Assembly: GCF_018135625.1 (NCBI RefSeq)
Contig: NZ_CP073078.1
Coordinates: 1,178,001-1,242,000 of the forward strand
Length of the DNA: 64,000 nt
From: Phenylobacterium montanum
GTDB lineage: Bacteria > Pseudomonadota > Alphaproteobacteria > Caulobacterales > Caulobacteraceae
Direction: 5' to 3'
Shown here: positions 42,761-50,570 of the stretch, one piece after another
How positions within the stretch are numbered: the stretch's first letter is position 1
Layout: each line of letters starts with the position of its first letter
Position numbers and translations under genes: made by a program
The notes under the pieces: generated by a model
The model's input: the letters and a program-made list of their open reading frames with translations, nothing else
The model's database searches: none
What the model was told of the DNA's origin: nothing

Positions 42761-44080
42761 TCAGGCCGCCGCCAGGGCCTGGTCGAGGCTGGCGGCCAGC
42801 AGGCCGAGCCCCTCGTCCACCTCCGCGCGGCTGACGTTCAGCGGCGGCATGAACCGCACCGTGCTGACGCCGCAGGAGAGCAGCAAAAGCCCATTGTGAT
42901 AGGCGCGCTCGATCACCGCGTCGCACAGCGCCCTGGCGGGCGCGCCGCCGGCCGCGGGATCGATCAGCTCCATGCCGATCATCAGGCCGCGTCCGCGCAC
43001 CTGGCCGATGCAGGGCCGGGTCCTGGCCAGGTCCCCGAGGCCGGCCATGAAATGCTCGCCGACTTCCGCCGCGTTTTGGGCGTAGCCCCCCTCGACCAGG
43101 TCCAGGGTGGCGTTGGCGGCGGCGCAGGCGATCGGGTTGCCGCCATAGGTGTTGCCGTGGGCGCCTCGGGTCCACTGCTGCATCAGCCGCCGCTTGGCCA
43201 CCACGGCGCCGATCGGCAGGCCCGAGCCCAGCCCCTTGGCCAGGGTCATGATGTCGGGCGCCACGCTCTCGTGCTGGCTGGCGAACATCTTGCCGGTGCG
43301 GCCGACGCCCGACTGCACTTCGTCGAAGATTAGGAGGATGCCGTGCTCGTCGCAGAGCGCCCTCAGGCCGGCGAGGAAGCCTGGCGGCGGCACCAGATAG
43401 CCACCCTCTCCCTGGATCGGTTCGATCAGGATCGCCGCGACCTCCGAAGGCGGCAGGTTCCGCTCGAACAGCATGCGGATGTAGTCCAGCGTCGCCTGCC
43501 CCTGGTCTGCGCCGGCGAACAGCGGCCGATAGGGATTGGGATAGGGCACATGGGTGACGCCCGGCATGGTGGGGAAGAAGCCCTTCTGCTGGGTGTACTT
43601 CGACGAGGTGAACGCCAGCGAGCCCATGGTCCGGCCATGGAAACCGCCCAGGAAGCCGATGAAGCGCGACCGGCCGGTGACATAGCGGGCCAGCTTCAGC
43701 GCGCCTTCCACCGCCTCGGTGCCGGACTGGCAGAAAAAGCTCAACACCGGCTCGCCCATCGGCGCCAGCCGGGCCAGGCGCTCGGCGAGACCGACCATTC
43801 GCTCGTGCCAGTAATCGCTTGAAATATGCAGAAATTCGCCCGCGGCCTCGCGCACCGCAGCCACCACGTCCGGGTGGCTGTGCCCAGTCGCGCAGACGGC
43901 GATGCCGGCGGCGAAGTCGAGGAAGCGGTTGCCATCGACATCCCAGACCTCGGTCCCGCGCCCGTGGCTCATCACGAAAGGGTAGTCGCGCGGATAGGAG
44001 GGCGAGATCACCTCGGCGTCTCGGGCGATCATCGCCTTGGCCTTGGGGCCGGGCAGTTCGGTCTTGATGTGCTGGCTCAT
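42761..44080 (-). CDS. Class III PLP-dependent aminotransferase (4-aminobutyrate-like)
   Basis: The protein has 439 residues. WDVDGNRFLDFAAGIAVCATGHSHPDVV and FFCQSGTEAVEGALKLARYVTGR are standard class III segments. IFDEVQSGVGRTGKMFA gives the PLP-ring Asp, and TLAKGLGSGLPIGAVVA the Schiff-base Lys. GYLVPPPGFLAGLRALCDEHGILLIFDE is typical of the GabT/ornithine branch. It transfers the terminal amino group of an omega-amino acid or amine to 2-oxoglutarate or pyruvate. It lies 18 bases after the aldehyde dehydrogenase gene, which would oxidise its semialdehyde product. 4-aminobutyrate or a related polyamine intermediate is plausible; exact substrate not proven. Confidence 0.9.
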   Translation of the reverse strand: MSQHIKTELPGPKAKAMIARDAEVISPSYPRDYPFVMSHGRGTEVWDVDGNRFLDFAAGIAVCATGHSHPDVVAAVREAAGEFLHISSDYWHERMVGLAERLARLAPMGEPVLSFFCQSGTEAVEGALKLARYVTGRSRFIGFLGGFHGRTMGSLAFTSSKYTQQKGFFPTMPGVTHVPYPNPYRPLFAGADQGQATLDYIRMLFERNLPPSEVAAILIEPIQGEGGYLVPPPGFLAGLRALCDEHGILLIFDEVQSGVGRTGKMFASQHESVAPDIMTLAKGLGSGLPIGAVVAKRRLMQQWTRGAHGNTYGGNPIACAAANATLDLVEGGYAQNAAEVGEHFMAGLGDLARTRPCIGQVRGRGLMIGMELIDPAAGGAPARALCDAVIERAYHNGLLLLSCGVSTVRFMPPLNVSRAEVDEGLGLLAASLDQALAAA

Positions 44081-44098
44081 GAGGTCGTTCGTCCTTGG

Positions 44099-45667
44099 TC
44101 AGACCACTACGGTGCGCGACTGCTCGCGCATGTAGAGGGGCAGGTAGTAGTAGGAGGCGATCGCCTTGCCGGTCGAGCCGGAGCCCTTCCAGCCCGCGAA
44201 CGGCTGATAGCCGGGCCAGGCGCCGGTGGTCGCGCCCTGGGGGCGATTGGCGTAGGTGACCCCGGCCTCGATGTTTTCATGGAACCAGGCCACGTCGTCG
44301 TCCGAGCCGTAGACTCCGGCGGTGAGGCCCATGGCGGTGTCGTTGGCCAGGCGCATGGCGGTCTCGCGGTCCGGGACGGCGTGCAGCATCAGGGCGGGAA
44401 CGAACATCTCGTGGCGGAACAGAGGATGGTCCGCCGGCGCCTCGGCCAGCATCGGCTCCACATAATAGCCGCGAGCGAAATCGCCGTCGGTCAGCCGCCG
44501 GCCGCCGGCGAGGACCTTAGCCCCCTGCCCGCCCAGCTGTTCGGCAAAGGCCGCATAGGAGTCCCAGGCGCGCTGGTTCACCACCGGCCCCAGCCAGGCT
44601 TCGCGACGCCGCGGGTCGCCGACCGCGACGCCGGCGATCTTCTGCAGAAGCTTTTCCTTCAGGGCGTCAGCGACCGAGGCGTCGACATAGACGCGAGACA
44701 GGGCGGAACACTTCTGGCCGCCCATCCCATAGGCCGAACGGACGATGCCGGTGGCGGCGGCCTCGAGGTCGGCGTGGCGGGTGACGATGCAGGGGTTCTT
44801 GCCCCCCATCTCGGCGATACAGGGCTTGGGAAAGGCGCCGGTGGCCAGGGTTCGCAGGATGCCGGCGCCGACTGCGGCGGAGCCGGTGAAAGTCACGCCC
44901 GCGGTCAGCGGATGCTCGACCAGGGCCCGGCCGACCTCGGCCCCGGAGCCGGACAGGTAGTTGAACACCCCCGGCGGAAGCCCCGCCTCTCGAAGGCAAT
45001 CGGTCAGCAGCCGGCCGGCCCAGGGCGTGTCGGTCGAGCCTTTCAGCACCACGGTGTTGCCGGTCACCAGCGCCGCAGCCGTCGGACCGCCTGCAAGGGC
45101 CAGCGGAAAGTTGAACGGGGCGATGACCACCCAGGGACCATAGGGCCGCATGACGCTCCGATTATGCGAGACCACGCCCTGAAGCGGATCGTCCGGCAGC
45201 ACCCGGTCGTAGCCGCCATTGCTCTCGAAGTCGTCGGCGTAGCAGCGGAAGAAATCGACCGTCTCCTGCGCCTCGCCCAGCGCCTCCATACGGTTCTTGC
45301 CGACTTCCAGCGTCAGGGCCGCGGCGATGTCATAGACCCGCTGCTCCAGGATGTCGGCGATCCGCCGCATCATCCTGACCCGCTCGGCCAGCGGCGTGCG
45401 GCGCCAGGCGGGGAAAGCCGCGTGCGCCGCCGCCATCGCCGCCTCGACATCCGCCTGGCCCGCCAGGGCGAACTCGCCCAGCACCAGGTCCCGGTCGATC
45501 GGGCTGACATCCGGCGTATGGCTCGCCGCGGCCCGGTCGGCGCCGTCGATGAAGAGGTCGCCCCTGACGCCCAGCCGGCTCTGCACCTGCGCCAGCGCGG
45601 CCTCGAAGCGCGCGTGCATCTCCTGCGGGGGATCGAACATGGTTGCGTAGGTCAGGCGGAAGCTCAT
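44099..45667 (-). CDS. NAD(P)-dependent aldehyde dehydrogenase (pyrroline-5-carboxylate dehydrogenase-like)
   Basis: The protein has 522 residues. NRSVMRPYGPWVVIAPFNFPLALAGG, VVLKGSTDTPW, FTGSAAVGAGILR, AEMGGKNPCIV (active Glu) and GMGGQKCSALSRVYV (active Cys) define an aldehyde dehydrogenase. The N-terminal extension with FDPPQEMHARFEAALAQVQSRLG resembles the 1-pyrroline-5-carboxylate dehydrogenase (RocA/PutA) branch. It would oxidise the semialdehyde produced by a transaminase to the acid. Its start overlaps the upstream aminotransferase stop by 4 bases (ATGA). Position between two aminotransferase genes indicates a role in amino acid or amine breakdown rather than proline alone. Confidence 0.9.
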   Translation of the reverse strand: MSFRLTYATMFDPPQEMHARFEAALAQVQSRLGVRGDLFIDGADRAAASHTPDVSPIDRDLVLGEFALAGQADVEAAMAAAHAAFPAWRRTPLAERVRMMRRIADILEQRVYDIAAALTLEVGKNRMEALGEAQETVDFFRCYADDFESNGGYDRVLPDDPLQGVVSHNRSVMRPYGPWVVIAPFNFPLALAGGPTAAALVTGNTVVLKGSTDTPWAGRLLTDCLREAGLPPGVFNYLSGSGAEVGRALVEHPLTAGVTFTGSAAVGAGILRTLATGAFPKPCIAEMGGKNPCIVTRHADLEAAATGIVRSAYGMGGQKCSALSRVYVDASVADALKEKLLQKIAGVAVGDPRRREAWLGPVVNQRAWDSYAAFAEQLGGQGAKVLAGGRRLTDGDFARGYYVEPMLAEAPADHPLFRHEMFVPALMLHAVPDRETAMRLANDTAMGLTAGVYGSDDDVAWFHENIEAGVTYANRPQGATTGAWPGYQPFAGWKGSGSTGKAIASYYYLPLYMREQSRTVVV

Positions 45668-46998
45668 CGCGGATCGCCCTCTGCTGAAGCGGGAAAGAAG
45701 CGGCTGAACAGGCGGTCGAGCGCGGCCAGGGCCGCGGCGAGGTCATCTTCCTCGATCACCAGCGGCGGGGCGAGGATGATCAGATTGCCGCGGGTGGCCA
45801 GGGACAGGCCCTCCCCCATCGCCGCCTGGACCAGAGCCTTCAGCGCCGGCGGCGTCTGCGGCCAGGGCGCCAGCGGCTCGCGGGTGGTCCGGTCGGCCAC
45901 AAGTTCGATCACCGCGAACAGGCCGCGCCCGCCCCGCACGTCGCCGATCACCGGATGGCGTGCTTTCAGCCGCTCGAGTTCGGCCAGCAGCTCGCCGCCC
46001 ATGGCCTTCGACCGGGCGATCAGCCCTTCGTCCTCATAGGCGGCCAGGGCCGCGACCCCGGCCGCGCAGGACAAGGGATGGCCGCAATAGGTGAGACCCG
46101 TGTAGAGCATCTCATGCTCGAGCCGCCCCGCCACATCGGCCGACAGCACCACGGCGCCGAGGGGCGCCGCAGCCCCCGTCAGCCCCTTGGCCAGGGTCAT
46201 CATGTCCGGACGCCCCGCCTCGCCGTATCGCTGCCAGGCGAACCATTCGCCGCAACGGCCGAAGCCGCTCATCACTTCGTCGGCGATGAGGTAGACGCCG
46301 CGCTCCTTCGTGGCCGCCTGGAGCGCCGGCCAATAGCTGTCCGGCGCGACGATCCCGTTGGTTCCCGCGTCGGGCTCCATCAGCACCGCGGCGACCGCGG
46401 CCGCGCCCTCGGCGTCGATCGCCTGGCCCACCGCTGCCGCGGCGCGCAGGCCGCTGTCCTCGTCGCTCTGACCGCCGAAAGGACATCTGTAGGCATAGGG
46501 CGGGGCCACGTGGCGCACGCCATAGGCGGACGCGTCGACCTGGCTTTGCGTGCGGCTGTCGCCGGACAGGGCCATGCCCATGTAGCTGGCGCCGTGATAG
46601 GAGCGATCGCGCGTGACGATCAGGCCGCGCGGCTTGCCTGAAGCCTGCCTGGCGAACTTGACCGCGTTCTCGTTGGCGTCGACCCCGCCGAGGGTGAAGA
46701 ACACCCGCCCGCCCTCGAAACCCGAACGCTCCAGTAGGCGCGCCGCCAACTCGGCGCGCGGCTGCGCGCCCCAGGCGTTGGCCACGTAGCACAGCCGCTC
46801 GGCCTGGGCGCGAATGGCGGCGACGAGGCGCGGGTGCTGGTGGCCGAGATTGCAGCATTCAGCCTGGCTGCTGAGATCCAGGACCCTTCGCCCGTCGGCG
46901 AGATGCAGCCATGCGCCCGCGCCGCCGACCACGGTCGGCGCGTCCCAATCCGCCTGCACACACCAGCTGTGCAGCACATCCCGCCGCTCGGACGGCAT
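45664..46998 (-). CDS. Class III PLP-dependent aminotransferase
   Basis: The protein has 444 residues. LADGRRVLDLSSQAECCNLGHQHPRLV, FFTLGGVDANENAVKFAR and YHGASYMGMALSGD are class III segments. LIADEVMSGFGRCGEWFA contains the PLP-binding Asp, and TLAKGLTGAAAPLGAVVLS the Schiff-base Lys. It resembles the taurine/omega-amino acid pyruvate branch more than GabT, judging from LGGVDANE and the Cys-rich AECCNLGH. GGGGGAAG lies before the ATG at 46998, which is favoured over an open frame to 47061. It is the first gene of the amine operon and is divergent from a PLP decarboxylase. The acceptor and donor remain open. Confidence 0.88.
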   Translation of the reverse strand: MPSERRDVLHSWCVQADWDAPTVVGGAGAWLHLADGRRVLDLSSQAECCNLGHQHPRLVAAIRAQAERLCYVANAWGAQPRAELAARLLERSGFEGGRVFFTLGGVDANENAVKFARQASGKPRGLIVTRDRSYHGASYMGMALSGDSRTQSQVDASAYGVRHVAPPYAYRCPFGGQSDEDSGLRAAAAVGQAIDAEGAAAVAAVLMEPDAGTNGIVAPDSYWPALQAATKERGVYLIADEVMSGFGRCGEWFAWQRYGEAGRPDMMTLAKGLTGAAAPLGAVVLSADVAGRLEHEMLYTGLTYCGHPLSCAAGVAALAAYEDEGLIARSKAMGGELLAELERLKARHPVIGDVRGGRGLFAVIELVADRTTREPLAPWPQTPPALKALVQAAMGEGLSLATRGNLIILAPPLVIEEDDLAAALAALDRLFSRFFPASAEGDPR

Positions 46999-47049
46999 CG
47001 AACTTCCCCCTCGTGGCGCCCGATTCTGACGCCGGCGCCGCGTCAACCA

Positions 47050-47078
47050 ACGCCATTTCACCCCTTGGCGTCAACGCC
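47050..47078. promoter_or_regulatory. Repeated ACGCC/GGCGT elements in divergent promoter region
   Basis: ACGCC at 47050-47054, GGCGT at 47067-47071 and ACGCC at 47074-47078 form one spaced and one close inverted repeat (GGCGT-CA-ACGCC) in the 173-base gap between the aminotransferase and decarboxylase genes. A GntR-type regulator encoded nearby could bind here, but the site is only a guess. Confidence 0.3.
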
Positions 47079-47171
47079 GACCCGGCGAAGGAAAAAAGGG
47101 ACCGTCACCCTGGCCGCCGGCCTGAAAGGAACCGATAGAGCTGACCGAGGCAGGAGTGCTACGGTTCCGCC

Positions 47172-48563
47172 ATGAGCGACAGCCCGTCCCTTCAAGTCCT
47201 TGCCCAGGTCGCTCGCGCCGCCGCCGCCTATCGCTCCGAGGTGGACGCCGCCGAGCACACGCCGGTCGCACGCTATGCCGATATCCTCGCCGAATTTGCA
47301 GGACCGCTTCCAGAGCGCCCGGGCGATGCGGAGCAGATCATCGCCGATCTGATCCAAAAGGCCACGCCGGGCATCCGGGCTTCGACCGGGCGGCGGTTCT
47401 TCGGATGGGTGATCGGCGGATCGCACCCTACGGGCGTGGCGGCGGACTGGCTTACGGCCGCCTGGGGACAGAACGCCGGCAATGTGCTCGCCGCCCCGGC
47501 GGCGTCGGCCGTGGAAGCCGTTGCGGCAGGGTGGTTGCTGGATCTGCTGGACCTGCCGCGCGATGCGTCGGTCGGATTCGTCACCGGTGCGACGGTGGCG
47601 AACTTCGTCTGCCTCTCGGCCGCTCGCAGCGAGGTCCTTCGCCGATCTGGATGGGACGTGGAGGCCGATGGCCTCTATGGCGCTCCCAAGGTCGAGGTGG
47701 TGATCGGCGCGGACGCCCACGCCACCGTCTATTCGGGCCTGAAGTATCTGGGCCTTGGCGCGAGGCGGGCGCGGGTCGTAGCGACCGACGCCGATGGCGC
47801 CATGCTGGCCGAAGACCTCGAGCGTGTGCTGTCGGAGATCGACGGCCCGACCATCGTCATCGCCCAGGCTGGCCAGATCAACACCGGCGCCTGCGATCCT
47901 TTCAAGGCCATCGCCCCAGCCTGCCGCGCCCACGGCGCCTGGCTGCATGTCGACGGCGCCTTCGGCCTTTGGGCCCGCGCCTGCCCCAAGCGCGCTCACC
48001 TGGCCGCCGGCGTCGAACTCGCCGATTCCTGGGCGACGGACGGGCACAAGTGGCTGCAGACGCCTTACGATTCCGGCTACGCTATCGTGCGCGACCCGGA
48101 GGCGCACCGCCGGGCGATGGCTATCTCGGCCAGCTACCTGCCCCCGGCCGAGGGCTCGGAGCGCGATCCGTCAGCCTATGTGCCCGAGCTGTCGCGCAGA
48201 GCCCGTGGCTTTGCGACCTGGGCCATGATCCGCCAGTTCGGCAGGGCCGGCATCGCCGATATGGTCGAGCGTTGCTGCGCCGTGGCCAGCGAGATGGCCG
48301 ACCGCCTGGCCGCCGAGCCTGGGGTCGCCCTCGTGCGTCCCGTCACCCTGAACCAGTTCATGCTGCGCTTCGGCGACGACGACGCCATGACCCGCCAGAC
48401 CATCGCGCGGGTTCAGGATGAGTCGGTGTGCTTCGTGGGGCCTGCCGACTGGCGCGGCCGAACCGTCATGCGCTTGTCCGTCTCCTCGGCCGCCACGACC
48501 GAAGCCGATGCGGCCGCCAGCGCGAACTCGATCGCCCGGTGCTGGCGGAGCGTGCGAGACTAG
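47172..48563 (+). CDS. PLP-dependent decarboxylase (group II, aromatic amino acid decarboxylase-like)
   Basis: The protein has 463 residues. RRFFGWVIGGSHPTGVAADWLTAAWGQN and GWLLDLLDLPRDASVGFVTGATVANFVCLSAAR are characteristic of group II decarboxylases. AWLHVDGAFGLWA gives the PLP-ring Asp/His region and DSWATDGHKWLQTPYDSGYAIV the Schiff-base Lys (DGHKW in place of the usual DPHKW). It removes the carboxyl group of an amino acid, commonly tyrosine, DOPA, tryptophan or glutamate, to give an amine. It is divergent from the transaminase operon, so the amine made here could be a substrate or competing product of that pathway. Length is normal. Substrate specificity cannot be read from the sequence. 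Confidence 0.87.
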   Translation: MSDSPSLQVLAQVARAAAAYRSEVDAAEHTPVARYADILAEFAGPLPERPGDAEQIIADLIQKATPGIRASTGRRFFGWVIGGSHPTGVAADWLTAAWGQNAGNVLAAPAASAVEAVAAGWLLDLLDLPRDASVGFVTGATVANFVCLSAARSEVLRRSGWDVEADGLYGAPKVEVVIGADAHATVYSGLKYLGLGARRARVVATDADGAMLAEDLERVLSEIDGPTIVIAQAGQINTGACDPFKAIAPACRAHGAWLHVDGAFGLWARACPKRAHLAAGVELADSWATDGHKWLQTPYDSGYAIVRDPEAHRRAMAISASYLPPAEGSERDPSAYVPELSRRARGFATWAMIRQFGRAGIADMVERCCAVASEMADRLAAEPGVALVRPVTLNQFMLRFGDDDAMTRQTIARVQDESVCFVGPADWRGRTVMRLSVSSAATTEADAAASANSIARCWRSVRD

Positions 48564-48694
48564 GGTGACCGCAAAGCGCGCGCGGCGAAAGCCAGCGGCG
48601 CGGGCGTTGCCGTCGACCGGCCGACATATGCTAGGCTGGACTCTCGCGCTCGACTTGACGCGCGACGAACACAGGTCAGGAGCGTTCCAGATAC

Positions 48695-49348
48695 ATGGCT
48701 GTGGCGGTCGAAAGCGCCTATCGCGCCATTCGCGACGGCATTGTCAGCGGGGTTTATCAGCCGGGCGACCACCTGACGGCCCAGGACCTGGCCGCGGCCA
48801 GCGGGGTCAGCCGAACGCCGGTGCGCGAGGCGATGCGGCGGCTGCACGCCGAGGGCCTGATCCGCGTCATCCCCAACCGGGGCGCCTTCGTCGCCAGCCT
48901 GGACGAGACCGATATCCACAAGATCTACGACCTGCGCGTAGTGCTGGAGGGCTATGCCGCCGAGGCCGCCAGCCGGTCGGCCGATGACCGCCAGATCGAG
49001 GCGTTGCAAGCCCTTGCCGACCAGCTCGGCGAGATGGTGTCCGATCCGGCCACCCTCGACCTGGATCTGGTGGCCGCCAATAACAACAGCTTCCATCGGC
49101 TGCTGGTGGCGGCCGCCGACAATGCGCGGCTGGAGACCGCCCTCGCCTCGATCGTCGAGGCGCCGCTCGTGCTGCGCACCTTCCGCCGCTACAGCCTGGA
49201 GGAGCTTCAGCGCAGCGCCAGCCAGCATCGCGAACTGGTCAAGGCTCTGCGCGCACACGATGGCCTCTGGGCGCGCAGCGTGATGACCAGCCACATCCTG
49301 GCGGGGCGCGACGCCCTCCTGAAATCGCTGGAGCCGCCGCCGGGCTGA
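48695..49348 (+). CDS. GntR-family transcriptional regulator (FadR/FCD type)
   Basis: The protein has 217 residues. The N-terminal winged helix is AIRDGIVSGVYQPGDHLTAQDLAAASGVSRTPVREAMRRLHAEGLI, the GntR signature. The C-terminal part is a helical FCD ligand domain with DLRVVLEGYAAEAASR, NNSFHRLLVAAADN and SQHRELVKALRAHD, including the Asp/His positions that often bind a metal. It probably represses or activates neighbours in response to an acid metabolite. It follows the decarboxylase by 131 bases and ends 1 base before the stop of the convergent CoA-transferase gene. It may control the amine operon, the decarboxylase or the adjacent catabolic operon. Confidence 0.9.
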   Translation: MAVAVESAYRAIRDGIVSGVYQPGDHLTAQDLAAASGVSRTPVREAMRRLHAEGLIRVIPNRGAFVASLDETDIHKIYDLRVVLEGYAAEAASRSADDRQIEALQALADQLGEMVSDPATLDLDLVAANNNSFHRLLVAAADNARLETALASIVEAPLVLRTFRRYSLEELQRSASQHRELVKALRAHDGLWARSVMTSHILAGRDALLKSLEPPPG

Positions 49349-49349
49349 G

Positions 49350-50558
49350 TCAGATCACCCCGGTTTTCGCCAGGGCTTCGATCTCGGATTCCGGCAGGCC
49401 CAGGGCCTGATAGACCTCGGCGTTGTCCTGGCCGATCGCCTGCGGCGCGACCCGCCGCACCGAACCCGGCGTCTGCGAGAGCTTGGGATGCGGGCTCTGC
49501 ATGACGAAGCGGCCCCACCTGGGGTGGGTCAGCTCGGTCAGGGCCTTGCGGGCGGCGAAGTGGGGATCGGCCAGCATGTCCGGCGCGCGGTAGATGCGGC
49601 CGGCGGGCACGCCGGCCTCGACCATGGCCGCCTCGACCTCGTCTACGGTCAGGCCCGCAGTCCACTCAGCGATCAGCGCGTCCAGCTCGGCCTGGCGTTC
49701 GCCGCGGGCCTGATGGGTGGCGTAGCGCGGATCGGCCGCCAGCTCCGGCCGGCCCATGGCTTGGCACAGCCGCTGGAAGACCGTGTCCTGGTTGCCCGCG
49801 ATCAGGTACTCGCCGTCTTGGCACGGATAGACGTTCGACGGCGCCACGCCCGGCAGGATGGCGCCCGAGCGGGCCCGCTGATGACCGGCGACCACATAGT
49901 CGGGCACCAGGGACTCCATCACCTGAAGCACCGACTCGAATAGCGAGCTGTCGATGGTCTGGCCCTCGCCGGTGCGGTCGCGGTGGCGAAGGGCCGCCAG
50001 GGCGCCAAGGCAGGCGAAGGTCGCCGCCAGGCTATCGCCGATCGAGACTCCCATGCGTGACGGCGGCCGGTCAGGATCGCCGACGATGGCGCGCCATCCC
50101 CCCATCGCCTCGCCGATACCGCCGAAGCCGGCGCGGCCCGCATAGGGCCCGTCCTGGCCGTAGCCGGAGACCCGCACGATGATCAGGCCGGGATGATCCT
50201 TGCGCAGGACATCCGGCGACAAGCCCCAGCGCTCCAGCGTTCCGGGCCGGAAGTTCTCCACCAGAATGTCGGCGGTGGCGATCAGCCGGCGGGCCAGGGC
50301 CTGACCCGCCGGTTCACGCAGGTCGATCGAGACCGATCGCTTGTTGCGGCCCAAGACCTCCCAGAACAGCGGATAGCCCGGCTGGCCCCACTGGCGCATG
50401 GGATCGCCCTGGCCAGGCGGCTCGACCTTGATCACCTCGGCGCCGAAATCGCCCAGCAACTGGCCGCAGAACGGCCCGGCGATCAGCTGCCCCATCTCGA
50501 CCACCCGCACGCCGTCGAGCGGGCCGCCCGCACCGGAAGTCACCGTCATATCCTCCAT
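49350..50558 (-). CDS. Family III (CaiB/BaiF) CoA-transferase
   Basis: The protein has 402 residues. GPLDGVRVVEMGQLIAGPFCGQLLGDFGAEVIKVEPPGQGDPMRQWG is the start typical of family III CoA-transferases. NKRSVSIDLREPAGQALARRL, ADILVENFRPGTLERWGL (with the catalytic Asp region) and GYGQDGPYAGRAGFGGIGEAMGG follow. It moves CoA from a donor acyl-CoA to a carboxylic acid, activating it without ATP. It is the last gene of a five-gene minus-strand operon including a TonB receptor and VOC, CMD and NTF2-like proteins, 12 bases after the receptor. An alternative ATG at 50549 exists. The acid is unknown. Confidence 0.92.
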   Translation of the reverse strand: MEDMTVTSGAGGPLDGVRVVEMGQLIAGPFCGQLLGDFGAEVIKVEPPGQGDPMRQWGQPGYPLFWEVLGRNKRSVSIDLREPAGQALARRLIATADILVENFRPGTLERWGLSPDVLRKDHPGLIIVRVSGYGQDGPYAGRAGFGGIGEAMGGWRAIVGDPDRPPSRMGVSIGDSLAATFACLGALAALRHRDRTGEGQTIDSSLFESVLQVMESLVPDYVVAGHQRARSGAILPGVAPSNVYPCQDGEYLIAGNQDTVFQRLCQAMGRPELAADPRYATHQARGERQAELDALIAEWTAGLTVDEVEAAMVEAGVPAGRIYRAPDMLADPHFAARKALTELTHPRWGRFVMQSPHPKLSQTPGSVRRVAPQAIGQDNAEVYQALGLPESEIEALAKTGVI

Positions 50559-50570
50559 TTCGACTCGAAC

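Noticed and set aside
40674-42899. 741-residue plus-strand open frame
   Set aside because: It is a shadow of the propeller/PHP hydrolase on the other strand; no motifs or start signal.
43826-46039. 737-residue plus-strand open frame
   Set aside because: It runs antisense to two well-supported enzymes (aminotransferase and aldehyde dehydrogenase) and has only low-complexity composition.
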